A stretch of DNA of 7,347 bases from the NCBI GenBank assembly GCA_029881175.1, contig JAOUNC010000137.1, positions 1 to 7,347 on the forward strand. The letters run 5' to 3'. The position numbers and the translations under genes are program-made. Below the pieces are notes generated by a model. That model had not been told where the DNA came from and made no database searches. It worked only from the letters and a program-made list of their open reading frames with translations. The stretch's first letter is position 1. Every line of letters begins with the position of its first letter. Shown here piece by piece: positions 1 to 6,361 of this stretch. This DNA comes from Nitrospirota bacterium. Lineage in GTDB: Bacteria; Nitrospirota; Nitrospiria; Nitrospirales; UBA8639.

Positions 1-722
1 TCGACCTCTCGAATAGCGTCGAGAATGAGTTCTATTGCCTGAAACTGGCTGCCGCGTTTGGCCTGCCGGTCAACCGGGCGGACATCTACACGTTCGGAGA
101 GACGAAATCGCTTGTGATCGAACGCTTCGACCGGCGCTGGACAAAAGACGATCGGCTGTTGCGTTTGCCGCAGGAGGATTTTTGCCAGGCGCTTTCCGTG
201 CCGCCCACCCGGAAATATCAAAGTGAGGGAGGACCCGGATTGGTTCAGGTTTTTGATCTGCTCAAGGGAAGCGATTACCCCATCGAAGACCAGAAAATTG
301 TGTTGAAGGCTCAAACCTTTTTCTGGCTCATTGGCGCGACCGACGGGCACGCCAAAAATTTCAGCATTTTTCTCGGTCCCGGGGGCAGTTACCACCTGAC
401 GCCCCTCTATGATGTTCTCACCGCTCAGCCAAGCTTCGAAGCGGGCCAGATTGAACGCAAACAGATGAAGCTGGCCATGTCAGTCGGTACCAAGCGGCAT
501 TATCGAATCGGTGACATTCTTGGGCGGCATTTTATTCAAACTTGGGAAGGGGCAGGGCTGCCGAAAGGACTCGTTCGCGAGGGCATCGAGGAAATGGCTG
601 ATATAGCCGGGCAGGCATTGGAAGCCATCGAAAGCGTCTTACCGGGGGATTTCCCCGAGGTCATTCACAGAGCGGTCAAAGTCGGCGTGAGCGCTCGTCT
701 GTTAAAGCTGCTGGTTGTTTAA
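1..722 (+). CDS. hipA: HipA-type serine/threonine kinase toxin, C-terminal part (5' end outside window)
   Basis: The frame is open from base 3 and ends with TAA at 720-722, giving the last 239 residues; E. coli HipA is about 440, so roughly 200 N-terminal residues are missing. HipA is a eukaryotic-like protein kinase toxin that in E. coli phosphorylates glutamyl-tRNA synthetase and is held in check by the DNA-binding antitoxin HipB. The first residues (VENEFYCLKLAAAFGLP) and the VIERFDR stretch match the HipA core. The catalytic motif GATDGHAKNFS is intact, with the catalytic Asp at 342-344 and the metal-binding Asn at 357-359. The second metal-binding Asp, in LTPLYD, is at 411-413. The C-terminal helical region (KLAMSVG, RHF, LPGDFPE) resembles E. 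coli HipA closely. The phosphate-accepting P-loop serine and any hipB gene would lie upstream and cannot be assessed. GTG at 114 is an internal valine codon, not a start. The family call is secure; activity is inferred from intact motifs. Confidence 0.93.
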   Translation, partial: DLSNSVENEFYCLKLAAAFGLPVNRADIYTFGETKSLVIERFDRRWTKDDRLLRLPQEDFCQALSVPPTRKYQSEGGPGLVQVFDLLKGSDYPIEDQKIVLKAQTFFWLIGATDGHAKNFSIFLGPGGSYHLTPLYDVLTAQPSFEAGQIERKQMKLAMSVGTKRHYRIGDILGRHFIQTWEGAGLPKGLVREGIEEMADIAGQALEAIESVLPGDFPEVIHRAVKVGVSARLLKLLVV

Positions 723-751
723 ACGGTAGAGCGGCGTACGTGTCGATATAC

Positions 752-1165
752 TTATTCCGGCTTTTCGGCGCGGTTCTCCATGGGGAGTCCCTGCTGGTTC
801 CAGCCTGCCATGTGGCCGTCCAGGTAAACGATATTTTTATACCCCCCCGTCCAGAGGGCGAACTTGCCGATCCAGGCTCTTGGGCCATGCTCGCAATACA
901 AAACAATCGGGTCTTCCGGTTTCGCCTGAATCTCCTCGTGTCGGCTCCACATGGCGTAAAACGGCAGATGGACCGCGCCGGGCACATGCCCTGAGTCATA
1001 TTCGCTTTCTGTCCTGACATCCACGATCACTGGTGCCGTGTTCTTTTCAATTGACTTCAGAAGCTGATCTGGGGTCATGTCAGCTAGACCTTTCCCTGCG
1101 CAGGAGATTAGAAAATTGAGCAGAATGAAAACAATGAGCCATGGTGGTTGGGCTAGGGGATGCAT
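752..1165 (-). CDS. exported or lipoprotein-anchored single-domain rhodanese-like protein
   Basis: This encodes 137 residues. Residues 9-21 are a hydrophobic segment followed by LISC, which fits a lipobox with Cys22 as the lipidated residue, so the protein is probably anchored in the envelope. The N-terminus has almost no positive charge, which weakens the signal call. Residues 30-130 form one rhodanese domain: VIVDVRTESEYDSGHVPGA (46-64) is the typical first motif, and YCEHGPRA (90-97) is the active-site loop with catalytic Cys91 in a CxxGxR arrangement. YLDGHMAGW (114-122) is the usual C-terminal signature. Such domains carry sulfur as a cysteine persulfide; the donor and acceptor here are unknown. 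ATG at 1165 has only a weak GAAG-type ribosome site. A start at Met30 is possible and would remove the signal, but the hydrophobic segment and lipobox favour the longer form. It is convergent with hipA (29 bp apart) and separated from the upstream peroxidase gene by a terminator-like hairpin, so it probably has its own promoter. Confidence 0.88.
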   Translation of the reverse strand: MHPLAQPPWLIVFILLNFLISCAGKGLADMTPDQLLKSIEKNTAPVIVDVRTESEYDSGHVPGAVHLPFYAMWSRHEEIQAKPEDPIVLYCEHGPRAWIGKFALWTGGYKNIVYLDGHMAGWNQQGLPMENRAEKPE

Positions 1166-1208
1166 GTGCTTCTTCGGAGGTACTGCTCTCTCATTCCTTC
1201 GATGGAGT

Positions 1209-1246
1209 AAGGGGGGCGACTCAGGTTATTGCAAGCATACCCCCTT
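1209..1246 (-). repeat. inverted repeat in the leader of the rhodanese gene
   Basis: AAGGGGG at 1209-1215 is complementary to CCCCCTT at 1240-1246, with a 24-nt loop, about 44 bp upstream of the rhodanese ATG. It could form a GC-rich leader hairpin or be chance. No U tract follows it on either strand, so it is not called a terminator. Confidence 0.25.
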
Positions 1247-1298
1247 TCTCCCTTTTGTATCTATGGAGCTGGATGACGCGAAATCAGCGAAAGAAAGG

Positions 1299-1333
1299 AA
1301 AAGGCGGGTGTTATGGGCGGGTTCCCGCCTTTT
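1299..1333 (-). terminator. rho-independent terminator of the haem peroxidase gene (possibly bidirectional)
   Basis: AAAAGGCGGG (1299-1308) is perfectly complementary to CCCGCCTTTT (1324-1333), a 10-bp stem with a 15-nt loop. Read on the minus strand it starts 40 nt after the peroxidase stop codon, and the stem runs into a T-rich tail (TTTTCCTTTCTTTC). Read on the plus strand it is also followed by T residues, but no plus-strand gene ends here. The loop holds a second GGCGGG, so an alternative, tighter pairing is possible. Confidence 0.7.
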
Positions 1334-1373
1334 TGGTTATTGGCGAAATTTACGTAAAGAAATTGAGAATGCT

Positions 1374-3041
1374 TTATTTTCTTCCCTTTGGCTTCTTGTT
1401 GGGAATAAGAAACACGTTATCCTGAATCTCCCAGCTGATTGTGGTGTTTCGTCGGATCACGTCTGCCAGGGTTGTGGATTCCAGGATTCGGATTTGGAAA
1501 TTGGGAAAGGCGTTGAGGTAGAAGAACCGGTCTCCGTCTCTCAACCGTTCAAACTGATCGACGAGAATGGTATAGATGAGTTCTCCGACCATCGCGCCTG
1601 GCCGATGGTCTTCAGCTAGTCCCCCGATCCACACATCCACGCGTTCGACTTGTCCATACACGGATTCCAGTCGTTGTTGCACGTCAGACTTTTTGGTGAT
1701 GTCGGAAAAGGTGAGGGCGGGAGTGAGGCCTAGAGCTAACCGGACATCGTTGTATGTGGGGATGCCGTGATCCCGCCCGCGTTGCAGATTGAGTGAAACC
1801 AGGTCGAATCCTCCAGAACCGGGAGGGCCGAAGAGAAAATTCCTCACATCATCGATCACATAGTTATCGATTTCCTGTGCACGATTAGTAGCAAGTCCTC
1901 GGAGCAGGGGTTCGATGCCGCCTTCCTGGGTCAGCCGCCAGGGAACTAAAAACGCGTCTCGTAGGGGCAAATTTCCTTCCGGAATCGGCTGTCCGTTTTT
2001 CTGAAGTCGGAGTAGGACAGGTGAGAGCAGGGTATGTCCCACCCGATAGGCTGCCGTGCTAAACTCTGTGGCAATTCCTGGATTCACTGCACGCTTGTAT
2101 CCGGTGTAGGGCTTCAGGGCATCAGGTCCAAGGAGCATCGGAAGGAATTCCTTGTAAGTGATGACCTGGATCAGAGCGCCCACCCAAGCGCGTGCGGTAT
2201 CGTAAATAGCATCGTCGTTTAACCGGGGGAAATGGTCGTGCATGAGATCGGCCACCCGATTATGTTCCCGCATGAACAGGGTATGCATTGCGGTGAGGCC
2301 TACCTGTTCGTTGGCTCGAATATCTCCCGCGACAAATAAGGTGGACGCGATGCCGCCGTCGTTTGGTAGGCCGCTGGTGTTAAAGGGCAACAAGTTCCCG
2401 GTGCTGGTTATCAAGCGTCCCGTGCCATCAAGAGTTCTTAGGGCTTGTGCTCTTTCCAGGTCAGAGCCGTAAACCATTGAGGCGTCAATATAGGCAGTAA
2501 TCTGATTAATTTGCTGACGAGGATTATTGGGGGCCGTACCGGTAGTTGGATCAAACTTGGAACGGCTAAGGGGCATTTCTTGGGTGCCTGTGTTTTGGGG
2601 GTCGAAGTGCTGGTCGCCAGTCGGAATGTGGATAGGAAGGGGATCATTGGGATTGCCACCGGTGAGATCGATATCATGATCGAGAAATTGTCCCCACTGC
2701 CAGATAAAGTCCGAGGCCTCTTTTTCGTTGTAGATTGGGTTTTCCTGAGCGGCCACCGTATTGGAGATTTCCCTGGCGTTGGGGCGGTCGGCTCCTGATG
2801 GTTCTGCGATGCCGTCTTTGTAATCAGGAGCCGCGTACCGAAGCAATTGACTATCGGTACTTCCCCAGGTGGGGTTTTCCACATTATTATTTATGCCATC
2901 AATGGTTCGGGTCTCAAATGCGAACGTCTGAGGTACCAGGGTTCCTATGCTGGCGATAATCAAGCTGCCTGCAAAAACGAATCGAGTCCAGGCAAGGATT
3001 GGCTGTTGGTTCTGGGATTTCATGAATGTTGAGGGTTTCAT
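1374..3041 (-). CDS. secreted animal-type haem peroxidase (peroxidase-cyclooxygenase superfamily, An_peroxidase)
   Basis: This 555-residue protein belongs to the family of myeloperoxidase (MPO), lactoperoxidase and peroxidasin. These haem enzymes use H2O2 to oxidise halides, thiocyanate or organic donors. Residues 1-42 look like a signal peptide (basic start, hydrophobic 21-36, likely cleavage after TFA), so it should act outside the cytoplasm. Active-site residues read by alignment to MPO: WGQFLDHD (116-123) gives distal His122, ester-forming Asp121 and Ca-binding Asp123; TAYIDAS (182-188) is the rest of the Ca site; IRANEQ (241-246) gives catalytic Arg242 and ester-forming Glu245; MREHNR is at 257-262; YRVGH (332-336) gives proximal His336; LNLQRGRDHG (417-426) holds Asn418, the partner of the proximal His. 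Gln246 stands where MPO has its sulfonium-forming Met, as in lactoperoxidase. Little lies outside the catalytic domain. ATG at 3041 has GGAGAG 9 nt upstream; the second Met (codon 7) has no ribosome site. It is divergent from the TPR gene and appears monocistronic. Confidence 0.95.
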   Translation of the reverse strand: MKPSTFMKSQNQQPILAWTRFVFAGSLIIASIGTLVPQTFAFETRTIDGINNNVENPTWGSTDSQLLRYAAPDYKDGIAEPSGADRPNAREISNTVAAQENPIYNEKEASDFIWQWGQFLDHDIDLTGGNPNDPLPIHIPTGDQHFDPQNTGTQEMPLSRSKFDPTTGTAPNNPRQQINQITAYIDASMVYGSDLERAQALRTLDGTGRLITSTGNLLPFNTSGLPNDGGIASTLFVAGDIRANEQVGLTAMHTLFMREHNRVADLMHDHFPRLNDDAIYDTARAWVGALIQVITYKEFLPMLLGPDALKPYTGYKRAVNPGIATEFSTAAYRVGHTLLSPVLLRLQKNGQPIPEGNLPLRDAFLVPWRLTQEGGIEPLLRGLATNRAQEIDNYVIDDVRNFLFGPPGSGGFDLVSLNLQRGRDHGIPTYNDVRLALGLTPALTFSDITKKSDVQQRLESVYGQVERVDVWIGGLAEDHRPGAMVGELIYTILVDQFERLRDGDRFFYLNAFPNFQIRILESTTLADVIRRNTTISWEIQDNVFLIPNKKPKGRK

Positions 3042-3050
3042 GTTCTGGCT

Positions 3051-3056
3051 CTCTCC
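3051..3056 (-). promoter_or_regulatory. Shine-Dalgarno site of the peroxidase gene
   Basis: GGAGAG on the minus strand lies 9 nt before the ATG at 3041-3039. It decides between the two nearby ATG codons (3041 and 3023) in favour of the first. Confidence 0.6.
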
Positions 3057-3095
3057 AAATGATGCAGGTTATAAAAATTGTTCTGCTACTTTGGG

Positions 3096-3115
3096 GGCTA
3101 GAGTAGCCAATTATA
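3096..3115 (-). promoter_or_regulatory. possible -10 element and overlapping dyad upstream of the peroxidase gene
   Basis: An exact TATAAT lies at 3115-3110 on the minus strand, about 70 bp before the peroxidase ATG. Just downstream, where transcription would start, GGCTA (3096-3100) and TAGCC (3104-3108) form a 5-bp dyad with a 3-nt centre. The best -35 candidate is poor (TTCTGA, 18 bp spacing). This could be an activator-dependent promoter with an operator, or an AT-rich coincidence. Confidence 0.3.
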
Positions 3116-3239
3116 GGGGAGACTGACTATACCTCAGAAGTGGTAAAAAAAAGAAGATTGCTGGGGTTCGGGGCTTAGAGAAGTGATGGGAGAATTCGGT
3201 AGTGAAGAATTTTTAATGAGGTAGGGAGGCCGGTATTTT

Positions 3240-3557
3240 ATGGATATTGAAGCGTTTCGAGAGATGGTGGCCAAGAGGCCGGATGGATTTCTGGGGCGAT
3301 ATGGGTTGGGGGATAAGATTCTTCAATCAGGCGAAAATCTTGAGGAAGCCGTGGAGCATTTGCGGGTAGCTGTCGAGCTGGATCCTGTGCATGTGGCCTC
3401 GCACTTTTCCCTGGGCCGTGCATTGGCCGGGGTGAAACGGAATGACGAAGCGAAGGTGGTGTTGAATGCTGGCATTGATGCGGCATTGTCAGGTCGTTCC
3501 AATGGTGGCGGGGATCTCGTTCCGGAAATGCGGGCTTTGCTTCAAACGTTAGGGTAG
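3240..3557 (+). CDS. small TPR-repeat protein
   Basis: This encodes 105 residues made almost wholly of tetratricopeptide-like helix pairs. The first repeat spans about residues 16-49 (GRYGLGDKILQSGENLEEAV, ending ELDP) and the second about 52-85 (SHFSLGRALAGVKRNDEA). A final helix follows a Gly-rich link (89-91). There is no signal peptide or membrane segment, so it is probably cytoplasmic. TPR pairs act as protein-protein docking surfaces; two repeats are few for a free scaffold, so it may dimerise or cap a partner. The partner is not shown by the context, since the neighbours are the divergent peroxidase gene and a convergent methyltransferase gene. ATG at 3240 has GGGAGG at 3224-3229, 10 nt upstream. 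I recognise the fold, not a specific named protein. Confidence 0.85.
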   Translation: MDIEAFREMVAKRPDGFLGRYGLGDKILQSGENLEEAVEHLRVAVELDPVHVASHFSLGRALAGVKRNDEAKVVLNAGIDAALSGRSNGGGDLVPEMRALLQTLG

Positions 3558-3737
3558 CGTTTTTAGTTTCCGTGGCAGTCGGATTGATTGTTGGTATCTA
3601 TCCGGCGGATAAAGCTTTGCGCCTCCATCCCATCGACGCGCTTCAATACGAGTAGTCTTCTCTCCATATGACCACAGGCTAGTTTCAGCCTTCCAAGACT
3701 CAACATAACCTGCGGTGAATACTGTGGAGCGAGTTGG
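3558..3737. other. 180-bp intergenic stretch between convergent genes, no gene supported
   Basis: A minus-strand frame is open across it and could give a 47-residue peptide starting near 3706. It has no convincing ribosome site, uses several uncommon codons and shows no recognisable motif, so it is not called. The only structure seen is a small dyad, TATCC-GGC-GGATA, at 3599-3611. No clear terminator is visible for either flanking gene. Confidence 0.4.
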
Positions 3738-4589
3738 TCAGCTCTGTTGCCAGAGCGTGAGGACCGCGGGTTGCGTACGAGGGCGGAGCGGGGTGTGGTG
3801 CACATACTGTCCTTGACAGACGAGTCCGACGGATTCGGCAATACTATGGGCCACGCTGGCTTCTGTGGGGCTGTGGTTAATCATGACAAGCGTCCCACCA
3901 ATAACGAGGTTGTTGGCGATTTTGGCGAAAAGGGCAGCCGGATCGAACAAACTCAACGGCAAGCGCCAGGCGAGGAGCGGTTTGGGTGTGACGAAAGGAT
4001 ACCAGACCGTAATGATGTCGGCGGGATGATGGTATTGTCGATAGTCTGCGACGACATATTGGGTATGAGGCAATTCTTGAATATGGCCCTGCGCGTAATC
4101 AATGCGACTTCGCCCGTTACAATAGACACGATGCCCGTCCACCTCCGTCCCAACCAGCTGTGAGGGGAGGAAAAACGCCTGCAATGCGGCGGCGTAGGCG
4201 AAATTCGCGCTGCCTACATCGCAGACGTGTTGTTGTTGGGGGATGTTCCAATTCAAGGACTTTTGGGCACGATCAAGTAAATCCAAGTATCCATAATTGA
4301 ATAGGCTTGTCTCTGGAGGATATCGCAACTCAAACCGCATTCCATAGCTTTTGCTCAGTTCCTCGATGCGGTTTTGTTGTGAAGGGGTAAGATGAGGATG
4401 AGTCCCAATCGGTGTTTCTCGATAGGTGCCACGTGACCAACACAAGGCCTGAGTGGCCTCATACCAAATGCGATGGTAGCCAGATCGGATGCGATCAGTA
4501 AGAGTGATGCAGGGCTTTGTAAGCTTTGGTGAGGTAGGCTCAGTTTTGCCGTGTATTCCAAGCCTGGCTTGTTTGATGAGAATGTTCAT
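3738..4589 (-). CDS. class I SAM-dependent methyltransferase-like protein, substrate unknown
   Basis: This encodes 283 residues. The C-terminal two thirds look like a Rossmann-fold methyltransferase. VCDVGSANFAYA (122-133) fits motif I, with Asp124 ending strand 1 and a Gly/Ser/Ala loop for SAM. LVGTEVDG (145-152) fits strand 2, with acidic Glu149 for the ribose hydroxyls. VVADYRQY (179-186) fits motif III, DIITVWYPF (191-199) is the strand-4 position, and LVIGGTLVMINHS (228-240) fits strand 5. The N-terminal ~115 residues are basic and aromatic-rich, with no motif I recognise; they may recognise the substrate. No membrane segment or signal is evident. The motif I loop (GSANFAY) departs from the usual GxGxG, so weak or lost catalysis is possible. 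ATG at 4589 has no good Shine-Dalgarno; an in-frame TGA lies four codons upstream, so the start cannot be further out, and the next Met (residue 84) would remove conserved sequence. It is convergent with the TPR gene and divergent from the kinase gene. Confidence 0.75.
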   Translation of the reverse strand: MNILIKQARLGIHGKTEPTSPKLTKPCITLTDRIRSGYHRIWYEATQALCWSRGTYRETPIGTHPHLTPSQQNRIEELSKSYGMRFELRYPPETSLFNYGYLDLLDRAQKSLNWNIPQQQHVCDVGSANFAYAAALQAFFLPSQLVGTEVDGHRVYCNGRSRIDYAQGHIQELPHTQYVVADYRQYHHPADIITVWYPFVTPKPLLAWRLPLSLFDPAALFAKIANNLVIGGTLVMINHSPTEASVAHSIAESVGLVCQGQYVHHTPLRPRTQPAVLTLWQQS

Positions 4590-4810
4590 TATTGGTTTGT
4601 TTCATTTCTTGTCGGTTCCCCTCCATCGGCTCTTAAGGTCTGTACAGGCTGATCTGATGTCTATGTGCGAATTCTATTGGTAAACCAAGTGGAATCTTGG
4701 ACCAATGGCACAGCACTGTGGGAGGCTCTTCAGACTGTCCTTTTTCTTGAAGGAAAAACAAAAGAAAGAGGTGGTATTCCTGTATAGTATTTGGCTTGAG
4801 GCGAGGTTCC

Positions 4811-4821
4811 ACTTTTAAAGT
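4811..4821. repeat. AT-rich dyad ACTTT-T-AAAGT
   Basis: This is a perfect 5-bp-arm dyad with a one-base centre, 130 bp upstream of the kinase start codon. It shares a TTTAAA-like core with the dyad at 4868-4880; the centres are 58 bp apart. It could be an operator half of a looped or repeated site, or chance in AT-rich DNA. Confidence 0.25.
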
Positions 4822-4867
4822 AGAGAAAAAAATATTCCGAAGAGATATCGAAGTAGACCACCTATGC

Positions 4868-4880
4868 GAATTTAAAATTC
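4868..4880. repeat. AT-rich dyad GAATTT-A-AAATTC
   Basis: This is a perfect 6-bp-arm dyad with a one-base centre, ending 70 bp upstream of the kinase ATG, where an operator could sit. No named regulator is recognised from it. Confidence 0.3.
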
Positions 4881-4939
4881 TTCATAATAAATTTAGTTGT
4901 GGTAAGCAAAGACCTCTTACTTGGATTTTGTCATTCAAT

Positions 4940-4944
4940 AAGGA
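4940..4944 (+). promoter_or_regulatory. Shine-Dalgarno site that marks the true start of the histidine kinase gene
   Basis: AAGGA lies 6 nt before the ATG at 4951. This ATG opens a frame encoding MQVAAIPENEQARIKALLQF, the expected run-in to a GAF domain. Together they show that the gene begins here and not at the internal TTG/GTG codons at 5100-5105. Confidence 0.65.
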
Positions 4945-4950
4945 TTTCCT

Positions 4951-6161
4951 ATGCAAGTTGCGGCCATTCCTGAAAATGAACAAGCCCGCATTAAAGCTCT
5001 TCTGCAATTCGGGATTTAGACACCGAGGCAGAGGCGGAGTATGACGGTTTTGTAAAACTTGCTTCCTATATCTGTCAAACGCCTATTGCCCTGATCAGCT
5101 TGGTGGATCCCACTCGACAATGGTTTAAAGCCAAGGTTGGGTGTGCTGCGTCGGAAACCTCTAGTGACATCGCATTTTGTGCGCATGCGATTCTTCAATC
5201 TGACGTGTTTGTGGTTTCCGATACGCTGGAAGATCTCCGTTTTGTGGACAATCCACTGGTGACCGGTGAGCCACATATTCGATTTTATGCAGGCGCACCT
5301 CTTATTACCCCTGAAGGCTTGGCAATCGGCACATTATGTACCATTGATCAAGAGCCCCGAATATTATCTCTTGAGCAAATAACCGCCTTACAAGCACTGG
5401 CTCGGCAGGTGGTGACCCAATTGGAGCTACGTCGTCTGACAAAAGAGCTGCAACAGCTTGTGGAAAGTAAGAACAAGCTCTTTCATATTGTTTCCCATGA
5501 CCTGCGCTCGCCCTTTAACGGAATCCTGGCATTTTCTCAAATGTTGGTAGAAGAAGCCGAAACCTTGAGTCGTGAAGAAATTCAAGAATTTTCACAAACG
5601 GTTCTGACCTCAGCCGAACAGTTTATGCATCTGATTGATAATCTTTTGCAATGCACCCGGTTTGAATTGGGATCATTGGACTATCAGCCATACAACATCG
5701 CGATCGATACCGTGGTGCAAAATGTGTTGGTTCTCTTGAAAGGCAATGCAAGGCAGAAAAATGTTGAGCTTGTCTATGAATCACATCCGGAGGCTGAGGT
5801 GATTGCCGACTCGACGATGTTCCACTCCATATTACAAAATTTAATCGGCAATGCTATCAAGTTTACACCGTCGAACGGACGCGTGACGGTTCAGGAATCC
5901 GAACAAGGTAATAGAGTGCTAATTTCGGTGATCGATACCGGAGTTGGCGTTTCCCCCGAAAAACTTCCCCATCTGTTAGATTCATTGGTTGTGCAGTCAA
6001 CGGATGGAACGGCTGGGGAAAAAGGCACGGGGTTGGGATTGGCCCTTTGTAAGGATCTTGTTGAAAAGCATGGAGGCCGGCTGTGGGTGGACTCTGTGGT
6101 TGGGCAAGGGACGTCCTTTCATTTCACCCTGCCCAATGCCCATTCAGCTGTTTCGGTGTGA
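4951..6161 (+). CDS. GAF-domain sensor histidine kinase, interrupted by a frameshift near its N-terminus
   Basis: With the frame restored, the protein is 403 residues. Residues 1-22 are read from ATG 4951; the rest is in another frame (open from 4995 to TGA at 6159-6161). Domains: a GAF domain at about 22-160, with ILDT, ISLVDPTRQWFK, DIAFCAHAI, FYAGAPL and IGTLC as in bacterial two-component sensors; a short coiled linker (about 160-175); the HisKA dimerisation domain with H-box IVSHDLRSPFNG and phospho-acceptor His183; and a HATPase domain with N-box QNLIGNAIKFT (296-306), G1 DTGVG (329-333) and G2 GTGLGLAL (359-366). The F-box region has leucines in place of Phe. There is no membrane segment, so it senses a cytoplasmic ligand, which is unknown. 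No response regulator is in the window, so it is an orphan here. The frame break (5015-5017) creates TAG at 5017-5019. It may be a real mutation or a sequencing error. The kinase part has no in-frame ATG near its beginning, so translation of it alone would need TTG 5100 or GTG 5103. Confidence 0.88.
5011..5019 (+). other. frameshift site in the kinase gene (one T apparently missing)
   Basis: The sequence GGGATTTAG reads Gly-Ile-stop in the start frame. One extra T in the run at 5015-5017 gives GGG ATT TTA GAC ACC, that is GILDT, the hallmark opening of GAF sensor domains. The downstream frame then continues without a break. The missing base is inferred from the family motif, not observed. Confidence 0.85.
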
Positions 6162-6361
6162 TTGAAACGCCCAAGCCTGATTTTCTGCGACGCTTCTTCC
6201 TGCCTCAGTGATTAAATCCTCAGAAGATTCCTGACTCTATCATTGATGGTTCGGACTCTGGAGAACACGATTCTTGAGCGTACAATTGGCCAGGGTGGGG
6301 TCAAGCAGTGTTCCCGGAGGAAGATGAACAGGAAGGGTGGGGTTTCGGCAAAGGGTTGGAG
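6162..6361. other. 200-bp intergenic region between convergent genes
   Basis: No gene or convincing terminator is visible. A 10-bp direct repeat, AGGGTGGGGT, occurs at 6292-6301 and 6334-6343, one copy every 42 bp. Its meaning is unknown and two copies may be chance. Confidence 0.4.

Larger units (their letters stand above)
4590..4950. other. 361-bp AT-rich divergent intergenic region
   Basis: No gene is supported here; open frames crossing it have no ribosome site or family resemblance. It should hold the promoters of the minus-strand methyltransferase gene and the plus-strand kinase gene, but no good -35/-10 pair was found. Base composition becomes strongly AT-rich from about 4740. Two short perfect dyads are listed separately. 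CCAAG (4685-4689) and CTTGG (4696-4700) form one further weak inverted repeat. Confidence 0.5.

Noticed and set aside
1077..1619. Plus-strand frame of 180 codons across the rhodanese/peroxidase junction
   Set aside because: It runs antisense through the ends of two real genes and through the terminator hairpin; no motif or ribosome site.
2438..2884. Minus-strand frame of 148 codons inside the peroxidase gene
   Set aside because: It is a +1 shadow of the peroxidase coding sequence; proline/threonine/serine-rich translation without domain resemblance.
3563..3841. Minus-strand open frame of 92 codons, with a possible 47-residue protein from the ATG near 3706
   Set aside because: It overlaps the 3' end of the methyltransferase gene, has no proper ribosome site, contains uncommon codons and shows no recognisable motif.
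3747..4163. Plus-strand frame of 138 codons opposite the methyltransferase
   Set aside because: Antisense shadow of a gene with clear Rossmann-fold motifs; no homology signal of its own.
4738..4754. TCCTT-N7-AAGGA hairpin as a terminator
   Set aside because: Only a 5-bp AT-rich stem, and no gene ends upstream of it on either strand.
4796..5044. Plus-strand frame of 82 codons just before the kinase
   Set aside because: It overlaps the kinase start in another frame, has a composition typical of AT-rich non-coding DNA and no ribosome site.
5016..5276. Minus-strand frame opposite the GAF domain
   Set aside because: Antisense shadow; the plus strand encodes a continuous GAF domain here.
6292..6343. 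Two copies of AGGGTGGGGT as a possible CRISPR or iteron array
   Set aside because: Only two 10-bp copies, no regular spacers, no further repeats; too little for an array or origin.
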